A DNA stretch of 10,000 bases from Monoplex corrugatus (GCA_030674185.1 JAPXFY010000887.1:25001-35000), one strand, 5' to 3'; numbered from the stretch's first letter, positions 1 to 7,568 are shown. Numbers and translations: made by a program. The notes: a model not told the origin generated them from the sequence alone.

Positions 1-259
1 TCTGCTGTATATTATCCATAAAGTGTAGGTATCTGATAACAACTCACTGGGTGTACTCTTGAAAACTGTTTGATTATTCAAGTACAGCCTATTGATCTTT
101 TTTATGCTGAAGTACGGGGATAAGACGAAACTGCTGTATATATTGGGAAAAAAAGTCTTGTTCATTTGGTCTTAAGATATTAATGATTGTGCACATCGAA
201 CACCAAATGATCTGACTGACAATGAGACATGTTGTTATTCAATTCATTTCAAAAATCAT
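1..259. other. Unassigned AT-rich sequence
   Basis: No open frame of useful length, no repeat and no RNA-like signature was seen. It lies directly upstream of the retrotransposon relic, so it may be further decayed element sequence, but I could not align it to any retrotransposon domain by eye. Confidence 0.4.
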
Positions 260-621
260 CCATTCGTTGTACTAAAAGCATATAAAAGAATGATAGAACT
301 GGACGTAGATCGAACTGGACTTAAAGAGTAAAACTACTCAGCTGATGGGGTGGCTAACTAAAGTTGTTAAAAATACTCTTTTTTTTTGTGTTAGAAATGC
401 GTCAAAGAATAAATGATCTTGGAGGATGTTGGGATAATCATGCACACAGCAGCAATCGATTTATCGATTACAGGACATTTAAATCATCCAAAAGCTGTGA
501 AACATATTCTTTAATGGATATTGACAGGCGTATTAAATATAGTGTGTCCAAATTTAGACTGGGTATAATCGATCTTACAGTTCACACTAATCTGTATAAA
601 CATGTTCACTTTCGCCCTTAG
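260..621 (+). pseudogene. Decayed C-terminal fragment of a non-LTR retrotransposon polyprotein
   Basis: The frame at 364-621 encodes 85 residues. It contains, in order, a segment SSNRFIDYRTFKSS and then VSKFRLGIIDLTVH, ending a little before where a zinc-knuckle (CPxC) would be expected. From memory this order (a YR-FK segment, a gap of about 20 residues, then an FRLG segment) matches the C-terminal region after the reverse transcriptase in non-LTR elements common in molluscs and other invertebrates. A second stretch at 275-328, in another frame, reads KAYKRMIELDVDRTG. It resembles the segment normally found just upstream in the same proteins and ends at a TAA at 329. The frame change, the early stop and the missing zinc-knuckle mark it as a relic. 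Seen: the open frame and motifs. Inferred: the family. No reverse transcriptase or endonuclease domain is left. Confidence 0.5.
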
Positions 622-819
622 TATTTTTCGATCACAAAAGAAGACGAAGTATATTTTTTTCCTTTGTTGTCCTGGTCTTTCTACTATCGACTGAAGGAGT
701 GTATCCCATTAAAAATTCTGCACAGGTGTGTCTCCTTCATTTAGTGTACTTTTCGTAAATCAAACAATGTTGAGGCTCCTTTGTCTGCATTCCTATGAAG
801 CTACTAAATTACGAACAAA

Positions 820-821
820 TA
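820..821. repeat. Putative TA target-site duplication, left side of MITE
   Basis: TA directly precedes the outer end of the left inverted repeat, and a matching TA follows the right inverted repeat at 1431-1432. Two bases are weak evidence alone but fit the position of both arms. Confidence 0.4.
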
Positions 822-1430
822 TGTGACCTCCCATCACGAAATCAATCTTAACTCGCAGTCAGTCGAACAGCACTAGGAGCTGAAAAGGTGACTGGGGGTC
901 TATCTCGGGTGTTTTGACTTTTTCTCAAAATTGATTTCTGTAGACTATAATCTATCCCCCACAGAATTTTTTTCCTTGAAAAAATATTATTAATTAATTT
1001 AAAATGGATTTTAAATGCACTGATCGCGGCAGAAAGAACGCAATTTCTTACCAAAAGTACCTCTTTTTGTCTCTTATTATGAACCGTAACCTGCACAGTA
1101 CTCGCACATGTAATATACTGACGGAAAGCTCTTTGGTGCACCTTTCAGATAATGACAGCGAAAATTAGAAACAAACTGGGTCAAAGCCACCAATTATAGA
1201 AATTTAAGGAAAATGTGTAGGAGAGCACACACAAACTTAAGAGGCCGTTTTCTCAAAATGGCCGTCATACAACTTAATGACTTTAAACATTCATAACTTC
1301 TACATTTTTTTTAGTACAAGCTTTATTCAAATACCAAAATAATCAGCAGAATGTACACTTTCCAGTGATATGTATATCTCAGAATACCCAAAATGCTAGT
1401 TAAGACTGATTTCGTGGTGGGGGGGTCACA
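822..1430. mobile_element. Candidate non-autonomous DNA transposon (MITE) with terminal inverted repeats
   Basis: The sequence at 822-852, starting TGTGACCTCCCATCACG, reads as the reverse complement of 1399-1430 with four differences: three substitutions and a one-base change in a G run. The arms are 31-32 bp and the whole element is 609 bp. The dinucleotide TA sits immediately outside both ends (820-821 and 1431-1432), as expected for a TA-targeting Tc1/mariner-type transposase. ATAT flanks are an alternative reading. The interior has no transposase-like protein; the minus-strand frame at 848-1141 shows no known motif and is probably chance. Mobilisation in trans by a full-length relative is inferred. 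The similarity does not continue far into the interior, so this is a TIR element and not a simple hairpin. Confidence 0.6.
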
Positions 1431-1627
1431 TATGTTCAACTGATTAATGTGTTCCTTGTGAGTATGATCCTATTGCTTACATGCATATGTATGTTACGTC
1501 TTCGCTTTGTTTATTGTATCTGTTTAATATTAATCAGTGTTTTTACAATATTATACATCTGCCTTCAAAGGGGGCTGAGGCTTGTACTGAAAAAGTTATC
1601 TTTCTTTATATTCTCTTCCTTCCCTTC

Positions 1628-1770
1628 TTCTCTCTCTCCCTCTCTCTCTCTTTCTCTTTGTCTCTCTATCTCTGTCTCTCCCTGTCTCTGTCTATCTCAG
1701 TCTCTCTCTGTCTCTCTCTGTCTCTCTGTCTCTGTCTCTGTCTCTCTCTGTCTCTCTGTCTCTCTCTCTG
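1628..1770 (+). repeat. CT / TCTG microsatellite
   Basis: Interrupted CT dinucleotides on the plus strand merge into TCTG/TCTCTG units towards the 3' end. The strand is almost purely pyrimidine with spaced G. Open frames that read Ser-Leu-Cys polymers over it are artefacts of the repeat. Confidence 0.97.
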
Positions 1771-1874
1771 AATGTTTGATACGTCAATCTGTCATATCTA
1801 TCATTTTTGTTGTTAATTTCTGTTTAAAAGACACAATTCAAGACAATATATCAATAGTGATAATTCAAATGTCG
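1771..1874. other. Unique spacer between two microsatellites
   Basis: AT-rich sequence with no gene or repeat signal seen. Confidence 0.5.
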
Positions 1875-1905
<31 letters not shown>

Positions 1906-1906
1906 G

Positions 1907-1973
<67 letters not shown>

Positions 1974-1979
1974 ACACAC
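1875..1979 (+). repeat. CA dinucleotide microsatellite
   Basis: About 105 bp of CA with a few CG-containing CGCA units near 1901-1912 and one TA interruption near 1969. His-Thr open frames over it are artefacts. Confidence 0.98.
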
Positions 1980-2319
1980 TATAGTCAAAAATTAAATAAA
2001 AATACCTGTGAAATCAACACAATGAAGATATTTCAAAAGACAATTGCACATGATTTAAAACACGTTTTCTGGTATGTAAATAATGTAGAATAAAAAAAAG
2101 ATTAAGTTTGAAATGCATAAACATGTACATGCATCACTGATATATAACAGAAAGAAAGAAACATACAGAAATCAGTATTGAATAAAGTTAGTGGCAAGCA
2201 TCACCTGGCAGAAAACTACCTGAGATCAAGATTGATTTTTACGTTATGCCCTTCTACTGAGGACATTACGGTAAGTGTATTTGCTTCTTAAAAGCATTTA
2301 CGTTTGGGTGATATTTCAT
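1980..2319. other. Unassigned AT-rich sequence
   Basis: No coding, RNA or repeat signal was recognised between the CA tract and the first LINE fragment. Short open frames crossing it are carried over from the microsatellite. Confidence 0.4.
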
Positions 2320-2549
2320 CCTACATGTGCAAAGACATTTTACGAGGCAAGAGCAATTAGAGCACCTTGTCACAACAGGAAATCTGGAGGGAACAAAGGA
2401 CACCAGGTAGTCAGTCCCAGGGAGAAAGTATTGGACGGATTTGCAGAGTGGCTGAAGACAGGGAGGGTGGGAGATGTACTTACAGCGGCAAAAGATAGAT
2501 TCGCATGGAGGGTCATGATCGCCAACGCCATGCGGCAGGGCACATGAGG

Positions 2550-2609
<60 letters not shown>

Positions 2610-2615
2610 GTGATG
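2320..2615 (+). mobile_element. 5'-truncated LINE fragment: 3' end of ORF2 plus GAT tail
   Basis: Only the last part of a non-LTR retrotransposon is present. One frame (about 2336-2407) reads HFTRQEQLEHLVTTG and then stops at 2408. A second frame continues with SPREKVLDGFAEWLKTGR and ends MIANAMRQGT before the TGA at 2545-2547. The second copy at 4861-5335 gives the same order (EHLVTTGKL, then RPREKMLD, AEWLGTGRVG, MIANAIWQGT), so the frame change here is a frameshift in a once continuous ORF. These are the final residues of the retrotransposon protein, downstream of the reverse transcriptase. The 3' UTR is absent: stop and repeat tail are nearly adjacent, as in RTE-like LINEs. By eye the two copies agree at roughly four positions in five over the last 130 bp. 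Clade assignment is tentative. Confidence 0.75.
2552..2615 (+). repeat. GAT trinucleotide tail of the LINE
   Basis: About 21 uninterrupted GAT/ATG units directly after the LINE stop codon. The other copy has a four-unit version of the same tail at 4862-4873 on the opposite strand. This shows the tail belongs to the element and has expanded here. Poly-His, poly-Ser or poly-Met frames over it are artefacts. Confidence 0.95.
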
Positions 2616-2999
2616 TATACAGACAGCACTTAACGTAGAGTGTAATAAAGTCAAATATAACATCAGTTCGAATATTGTTTCTTTTCGTATCAAAGAGAAC
2701 TATATCTTCAATAATCCTTACTTTTAAAGATGTTGTACACTTCTTGTTAAACATGATTTCAATCATCTGCCAATTGTTGTGGCTAATTTTTTATTTCCGA
2801 AAAAAATCTCAATAGTTTCCTCCACAAGATTACAGATCACATATATTGGTATTTACTATTTCTCATTTCTGGGAAAAGGGCATTTGTTCCTATAACCCCA
2901 CATGAACAAAATAGTTGCCCTGGAAAAGTTATGCTAAAAATCCACTGCAATCTGTAAACCAAAATATACGTAGACATAACAAAGGTGAAAAAAAAAGAC
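2616..2999. other. Unassigned AT-rich sequence
   Basis: No gene, RNA or repeat signal was recognised. It lies between the LINE tail and the TG/TA tract. Confidence 0.4.
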
Positions 3000-3088
<89 letters not shown>

Positions 3089-3118
3089 TGTGTGTGTGTA
3101 TGTATGTATATATATATG

Positions 3119-3150
<32 letters not shown>

Positions 3151-3320
3151 TGAGTGTGTGTGTGTGTGTGTGTGTGTGTTTTGTGTGTGTGTGTATGTGT
3201 GTATATACATACTTACATGTATATATAATATATATATATATACATATTATGCGTGTGTGTGTGTGTGTGTGTGTGCATATGTGTATATGTATGTATAACG
3301 TATGTGTATATAAACATATA
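3000..3320 (+). repeat. Compound TG / TA microsatellite
   Basis: About 80 bp of pure GT (3001-3080) is followed by short GT, a TATG/TA block (3100-3150), GT again (3154-3195), a second TA block (3200-3245), and a third GT block (3252-3275). The TA blocks are self-complementary and could extrude as cruciforms. The GT blocks can adopt Z-DNA in vitro. Cys-Val and His-Thr frames here are not genes. Confidence 0.97.
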
Positions 3321-3694
3321 TTGCAATGAATGCTTGTTTTTCTACATTTTGTTAGATCTTTATACATTTCAAGATGTTTGTAAGTATTATGCGTTTGAAA
3401 ATGAATAAAAACAAATTTAAAAAATCTTATAATCATGCTAGTGCGTACACAGAGGCTTTTTTCATGGGCCTATGACACCTACCGTGGTGAATTTAGATAT
3501 TTTCATTCATAATAACATCGGTAGTATTTGCGGTGTTAGCGCAATGGAATCGTAACAGCAACCCAACACCGTCTTAAGAAAACTAAAGCTGAAAACTGAA
3601 TCTTAACGTAGACAACAACTTCAGACTGAATGTCGACATAAGATTAAAAACATGTAGATTACGTAAAACATGGGCTATGTAGGACCTCAGGACC
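3321..3694. other. Unassigned AT-rich sequence
   Basis: No gene or repeat recognised. Confidence 0.4.
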
Positions 3695-4097
3695 TGTTGT
3701 TGTTATTGTTATTGTTATTGTTATTGTTATTGTTATTGTTATTGTTATTGTTGTTGTTGTTGTTGTTGTTGTTGTTATTGTTGTTGTTATTGTTGTTATT
3801 GTTGTTATTGTTATTATTATTATTGTTGTTGTTGTTATTGTTGTTGTTGTTGTTGTTATTGTGATTGTTAATGTGATTATGATTGTGGTTGTGATTGTTG
3901 TTGTTATTGTATTGTTGTTTGTTACTGTTATTATCATTGTTATTGCTATTTTTGTTGTTATTGTTATTGTTATTGTTATTTTTGTTGTTATTGTTATTGC
4001 TATTGTTATTTTTGTTGTTATTGTTATGTTTGTTGTTATTTTATTGTTATTATTGTTATTGTTATTTTTGTTGTTGTTATTGTTATTGTTATTATTG
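3695..4097 (+). repeat. TTGTTA / TTG microsatellite with a 30-bp higher-order repeat
   Basis: The tract starts as TTGTTA hexamers, turns into TTG trinucleotides, then diverges. Between 3949 and about 4030 the TTTTT marker recurs at 3949, 3979 and 4009, exactly 30 bp apart, showing a secondary amplification. Read on the minus strand it is an AAC/AAT-rich tail lying immediately 3' of the duplicated unit at 4122-4481, so it may have begun as a retroelement tail. Poly-Leu and Asn-Thr frames are artefacts. Confidence 0.95.
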
Positions 4098-4121
4098 TGT
4101 AAAGCCCAGCTGCCGGCGTAG

Positions 4122-4293
4122 AGCCACAACAAGCGTACAACCGTTTCGTTACATACACAATACTTAAACAAAACAAAAGATAAAGGAAAAGTACACATAT
4201 CAATACATTCCAGTGCATAATCTAAGGAGATGCCCCTGGCGCTTGAGGACCTGGATAGCTCGTGGGTTTTTGTGTAGGGGTAAGGCTGGTGCC
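4122..4293 (-). repeat. Direct repeat copy A of an unidentified dispersed element
   Basis: Shares the blocks ACATACACAATACTTAAACA (4151-4170) and TAATCTAAGGAGATG (4218-4232), and a GAGGACCTGG-like block, with copy B. The offset is 169 bp at the first block and 188 bp at the second, so copy B carries an A-rich insertion. On the minus strand the block near 4240-4253 reads TCCAGGTCCTCAAGCGCC. From memory this resembles the 3' end of a SINE-like repeat frequent in molluscs; this was not searched. The minus-strand orientation is chosen from that resemblance and from the adjoining AAT/AAC tail. Confidence 0.6.
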
Positions 4294-4298
4294 ATGAT

Positions 4299-4481
4299 CA
4301 CCATCACAACCCTTTTACCACATACACAATACTTAAACAGAACAACAACAATTAAAAAAAAGAGAAAAAGAAATGTAATTACAGATATGAATGCATTCGT
4401 GCACATAATCTAAGGAGATGACCATGGCGCCTCAGGGCCTGGCCAGCTCATGGGTTTATGTGCAGAATTGAGGCTTGTTCC
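4299..4481 (-). repeat. Direct repeat copy B of the same unidentified element
   Basis: Contains the same blocks as copy A (4320-4339 and 4406-4420) and ends with TGAGGCTTGTTCC, matching TAAGGCTGGTGCC at the end of copy A. It has an extra A-rich stretch near 4345-4375. The copies are adjacent and clearly diverged, so the duplication or double insertion is old. Confidence 0.6.
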
Positions 4482-4800
4482 ATATGGATTCATTCCGAGC
4501 ACGGAGATGTCGTTTTCAGAAGCTGAAACTGAAACTGATACTGTCGACAATATCCAGGGTGTCTGTTACTTGATTTGGACTCCAAGACGGAGCGATTATG
4601 GTCGTTACGGTTTAGTTGAGAGCATCCTTTCATAGGTTTAATCGCGCCCTTGAGCTCCATCAAAGTGGCCCAGCAGCACTGCAGAGACTCCTCCGGTGAG
4701 TGACCTCTGGCGGTTTGATCTATCTTGCTCCCGGTCGTGGCACTGGGACTTCCAATGAATAAACTTAGGGCTGGTAACATGGGATCAAAGCCATCGCACA
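4482..4800 (-). repeat. Possible remainder of a mollusc-type dispersed repeat
   Basis: This stretch has higher GC than its surroundings. On the minus strand it holds CAGTATCAGTTTCAGTTTC (complement of about 4525-4543), then GTGCTCGGAATGAATCCATA near 4485-4504. From memory a common molluscan SINE-like repeat has CAGTATCAGTA, followed some 25 bases later by a GTTCGGACAAATCCATA-like block, in this order and spacing. The match is by eye and partial. The minus-strand frame 4490-4801 shows no known protein motif; I do not call it a gene. Confidence 0.35.
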
Positions 4801-5005
4801 AACGCAGAGATATTCAGAGCAGAGAGAAGAAAAAGCGATAAAAAAAACAACAAAAAAATCCCATCATCATCATCAGGTGCCCTGCCAAATGGCGTTGGCG
4901 ATCATGGACTTCCATCTGCCTCTATCTCTCGTTGCTCCAAGCATCTCCCCCACCCTCCCTGTCCCCAGCCACTCTGCAAGTCTGTCCAGCATTTTCTCCC
5001 TGGGT

Positions 5006-5279
5006 CTACCCGGTGCTCTCTTCCCCCCCCCCCCCCAGCTTTCCCGTTGTGACCAGGTGCTCCAAATCCCCCTTCCTCATAAAATGGCCTATAAATGTGG
5101 CCTGTCTTTTCCTAATCTTCCTTATGAGTGATCTACTTGTGTCTGCCTCCATCAAGACTGTCTCGTTTGTTTTCTTTGCTGTCCACGGAACCCTCAACAT
5201 TCTTCTTAGAAACCACATCTCGGCTGCCTCAATCTTCTTCTGGCTTTGTTTGTTGACTGTCCACGCCTCGCATCCGTAC
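5006..5279 (-). pseudogene. LINE ORF2 C-terminal coding remnant
   Basis: This is the longest uninterrupted protein stretch of the element, about 90 residues with the motifs YGCEAW, EMWFLRRMLRVPW, SLIRKIRKRQATFIGHF and LEHLVTTGKL. It ends in the wrong frame after the G14 run, so the last glycines and the serine-threonine end are not the native sequence. The first residues of the open frame upstream of LYGC come from the inverted arm and are not part of the original protein. No RT catalytic motif is present. Confidence 0.75.
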
Positions 5280-5335
5280 AACAAACAAAGCCAGAACAAG
5301 ATTCAGGCAGCCGAGATGTGGTTTCTAAGAAGAAT
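5199..5335. repeat. 57-bp inverted repeat made of two opposed LINE segments
   Basis: Bases 5199-5255 are the reverse complement of 5279-5335 with only two mismatches (5230/5304 and 5237/5297, both C facing C), around a 23-base spacer. Both arms encode the same LINE residues (KQSQ-KI-AAEMWFLRR) in opposite directions. Such a junction fits twin priming during LINE insertion with a short duplication, or a second insertion or later inverted duplication. The single strand would form a long hairpin. Confidence 0.9.
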
Positions 5336-5343
5336 AAACCCAT

Positions 5344-5714
5344 AATGAATAATAATACTGATCAAAGATAATGATAACCACTGCAATATTCTGTAACTGG
5401 GATCATCCCTTCAATAAGAGCAGCTCATATCAAGGACACAGCTGAGGAAAATTTTGGAAAAGCGATTGCTCTTTTGGCTTTGGCGAATGCATTATATGAG
5501 TGCACCTGAATTATTAAAGCGGATTTGTCGAAGTGAGATTACAATCTTAAAAATTACAACAACGACAACAGCAAAGTATCATTGATGATGGTCCTCGACT
5601 AAATTAATGACGCCCACTTGTGATACTTTCCTTGTGTTACTAGTAAAGAAGATTAGAAGATTAGCACACCCGTAACTTGACATTCTTTCCTTGTGTTGTT
5701 TAATATAAAGGATG
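5344..5714. other. Unassigned AT-rich sequence
   Basis: No gene, RNA or clear repeat seen. A short imperfect local duplication (AAGATTAGAAGATTAG near 5648) is the only structure noted. Confidence 0.4.
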
Positions 5715-5817
5715 AAAGAGGAAAGAGAGAGAGAGAGAGATAGAATATGCGTGTGTGTGTATCTGTGTGTGTGTATGTGTATGTGTGTGTGTATGTGTGT
5801 GTGTATGTGTGTGTGTC

Positions 5818-5874
<57 letters not shown>

Positions 5875-5972
5875 AAGGGGGCAATAAGAGAGAGAGTGTG
5901 TGTGTCGGTGTGTGTGTGTATGTGTGTGTGTCGGTGTGTGTTGGCGTGTGTGTGATTGTGTGTGTGATTGTG

Positions 5973-6034
<62 letters not shown>

Positions 6035-6253
6035 TGTGTGTGTGTGATTGTGTGTGTGTGAGAGAGAGAGGTGGGGGCAGGGAGGGACAGACAGACAGAC
6101 AGACAGACAGAGAGACAGACAGACAGACAGAGAGACAGACAGAGAGAGAAAGAAAGAGAGAAGGAGATGGGGGAGTGTGTGTATGTGTGAGTGTGTATGC
6201 GTGTGTGAGAGAGAGACCGAAAGAGAGAGAGTGAGAGAGAGAAATAGAGAGAG
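5715..6253 (+). repeat. Compound GA / GT / GACA microsatellite
   Basis: In order: GA (5715-5740), interrupted GT with TATG variants (5751-5872), a short GA/GT mix (5886-5955), pure GT (5974-6060), GA (6060-6071), GACA/GAGACA units (6087-6145) and a final GA/GT mix. Over about 540 bp the plus strand is almost free of C except in the GACA part. Several open frames on both strands reflect only the repeat. Confidence 0.97.
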
Positions 6254-6832
6254 TTAACAACGCTTAGTTACTCAAAGATAGTACAATAGGTCCCATAGGA
6301 CCTATCTTATAGCTAGTCCTTGCCGCTCTACACACAAACTATAAGAAAAAAAAAGGCAATGAAAAAAAAAATGTGACACAGGCCATAACATGATTTGTAA
6401 TGAAATATTAACTTATGATATATGTCAATGGGTCATGCGCTTTACAGAAAGACGTGAACGACAAAAGCACGCATATGTGAAAAACGAATGCATGTAAACC
6501 CTTAGCATTAACAACAAGAATAACAACAATAGAATAGCAGTACTGTTAACAGTCGTATTACTATATATCTGAAAGAATAATAATAATGAAAAAATAAATA
6601 ACGCAAATTAAGAACATGGAGGAAAAGGAACAGGAGGAAGTAAAGGAAGAATTAAGATTAAAGTTGTGGGTGGGGGGGGGGGGAGGGGGTGCATGCTGTT
6701 AATTAATGCAATGAAAATACATTAACAAAACATATACCTCGTCACAGAAGTTTTAAATGATTTCAAATGAAAAGTCGGTTTCCATGTGTATGTCAGTCAA
6801 GCATTACAATCACCAGACAAAGACAGATAGGC
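6254..6832. other. Unassigned AT-rich sequence with a G-rich tract
   Basis: No gene recognised. It contains an 8-bp-arm palindrome (6286-6293 with 6298-6305), A-rich stretches, and a G-rich run at about 6667-6688 that could form a G-quadruplex. The part from about 6585 to 6750 faintly resembles the sequence right of the minisatellite. Confidence 0.4.
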
Positions 6833-7254
6833 CAACCGGATACACGTAAAACACTTACGAGTTAATCTCTAACAACAACTATGTAGGTTTGCAAACCGGA
6901 TACACGTAAAACATTTTTACAAGTTAATCTCTAACAACAACCATGTAGGTTTGCAAACCGGATACACGTAAAACATTTTTACAAGTTAATTTCTAACAAC
7001 AACCATGTAGGTTTGCAAACCGGATACATGTAAAACATTTTACAAGTTAATCTCTAACAACAACCATGTAGGTTTGCAAACCGGATACACATAAAACACT
7101 TACAAGTTAATCTCTAACAACAACCATGTAGGTTTGCAAACCGGATACACGTAAAACATTTACAAGTTAATCTCTAACAACAACCATGTAGGTTTGCAAA
7201 CCGGATACACGTGAAACACTTACAAGTTAATCTCTAACAACAGCAATGTAGGTA
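6833..7254 (+). repeat. Minisatellite, seven units of 60-62 bp
   Basis: The marker CCGGATACA starts at 6836, 6896, 6958, 7020, 7081, 7141 and 7201, giving spacings of 60, 62, 62, 61, 60 and 60. Units differ by a few substitutions and by the length of a T run (ACTTAC, ATTTAC, ATTTTTAC), so the array is young. Each unit carries GTTAATCTCTAACAACA and GTAGGTTTGC. No frame stays open. The left flank diverges just before CCAACCGG and the last unit breaks off at GTAGGTAGCAGG. Confidence 0.95.
6886..7202. repeat. Six phased palindromes GGTTTGCAAACC inside the minisatellite
   Basis: The perfect 12-bp palindrome GGTTTGCAAACC occurs at 6886-6897, 6948-6959, 7010-7021, 7071-7082, 7131-7142 and 7191-7202, at each junction between neighbouring units. 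All six are intact, although other positions in the units vary. It may be a protein-binding or recombination site; no function is known to me. Confidence 0.9.
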
Positions 7255-7440
7255 GCAGGTTTATGTTATAGATTATTAACATAGAAGCATATGAGAAAAT
7301 AACGTAAAATAAGCAACAAACAATAACAAATCTGGGGGTAGGGAAGGGGGGTGGCATGTCAATTGTAAAGTTATGGTGCAAACAGGTGAAACATAACACA
7401 TACAGTAATCAATAAGTCATAAATGGGTACTCTCATATTA

Positions 7441-7442
<2 letters not shown>
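7255..7442. other. Unassigned sequence right of the minisatellite
   Basis: AT-rich with a G-rich patch at 7333-7355. Its motif order (AAAATAACG-AAA-TAAG, G-rich patch, GCATG) faintly echoes the left flank. Confidence 0.35.
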
Positions 7443-7496
<54 letters not shown>

Positions 7497-7568
7497 ATCC
7501 ACACCACCACACACACACACCCACACACACACACACTCTCTCTCTCTCTCTCTCTCCTCTCTCTCCCC
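7443..7568 (+). repeat. CT / CA microsatellite
   Basis: About 52 bp of pure CT, then CA with CCA interruptions (7500-7535), then CT again. The strand is pyrimidine-rich and mirror-symmetric in the CT parts, so it could form triplex DNA. The two short open frames over it are artefacts. Confidence 0.97.

Larger units (their letters stand above)
4862..5335 (-). mobile_element. 5'-truncated, internally inverted LINE copy: end of ORF2 plus short GAT tail
   Basis: On the minus strand, 5279 down to 5006 encodes LYGCEAWTVNKQS, then EAAEMWFLRRMLRVPW, RKRQATFIGHF and EHLVTTGKL. This is the region after the reverse transcriptase of a non-LTR retrotransposon, and the YGCEAW and MWFLRRMLR-PW motifs are typical of it. 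A G14 run (C14 at 5023-5036 on the plus strand) shifts the frame. The ORF resumes as RPREKMLD, AEWLGTGRVG, MIANAIWQGT and a stop. The tail is four ATG/TGA units at 4862-4873. It is the same family as the plus-strand fragment ending at 2615. Upstream of the protein match the sequence turns back on itself (see the inverted repeat). A weak candidate target duplication is AAAATCCCAT (4855-4864) against ATAAACCCAT (5334-5343). Confidence 0.8.

Noticed and set aside
364..621. Intact small host gene
   Set aside because: The motifs resemble a retrotransposon C-terminus and related residues lie upstream in another frame.
848..1141. 97-residue minus-strand frame inside the MITE
   Set aside because: No transposase motif, no similarity recognised, and it starts mid-element; most likely chance.
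1449..2093. 214-residue open frame on the plus strand
   Set aside because: Most of it is Ser-Leu-Cys and His-Thr polymer from the CT and CA microsatellites; the ends show no motif.
2266..2766. Minus-strand frames with poly-Ser or poly-His
   Set aside because: They are antisense translations of the LINE end and its GAT tail.
2837..3436. Long frames on both strands over the TG/TA tract
   Set aside because: Pure dinucleotide translation (Cys-Val, His-Thr, Tyr-Ile).
3679..3694. Third copy of the 4122-4481 unit from its CCTCAGGACCTG block
   Set aside because: Only about 12 bases match and the surrounding sequence does not align.
3659..4198. Asn-Thr-Ile and poly-Leu frames
   Set aside because: Translation of the TTGTTA tract; not a prion-like or membrane protein gene.
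4490..4801. 103-residue minus-strand frame
   Set aside because: No motif, and the DNA looks like a dispersed repeat by its CAGTATCAG and AATCCATA blocks.
5700..6260. 186-residue His-Thr frame and plus-strand Cys-Val and Arg-Glu-Asp frames
   Set aside because: Artefacts of the GA/GT/GACA tract.
6286..6305. Palindrome ATAGGTCC-CATA-GGACCTAT as an operator or terminator
   Set aside because: Arms are only 8 bp, it is isolated, and no gene is nearby.
6833..7254. CRISPR-like array
   Set aside because: Whole units repeat without unique spacers, the unit is 60-62 bp, and the context is animal DNA.
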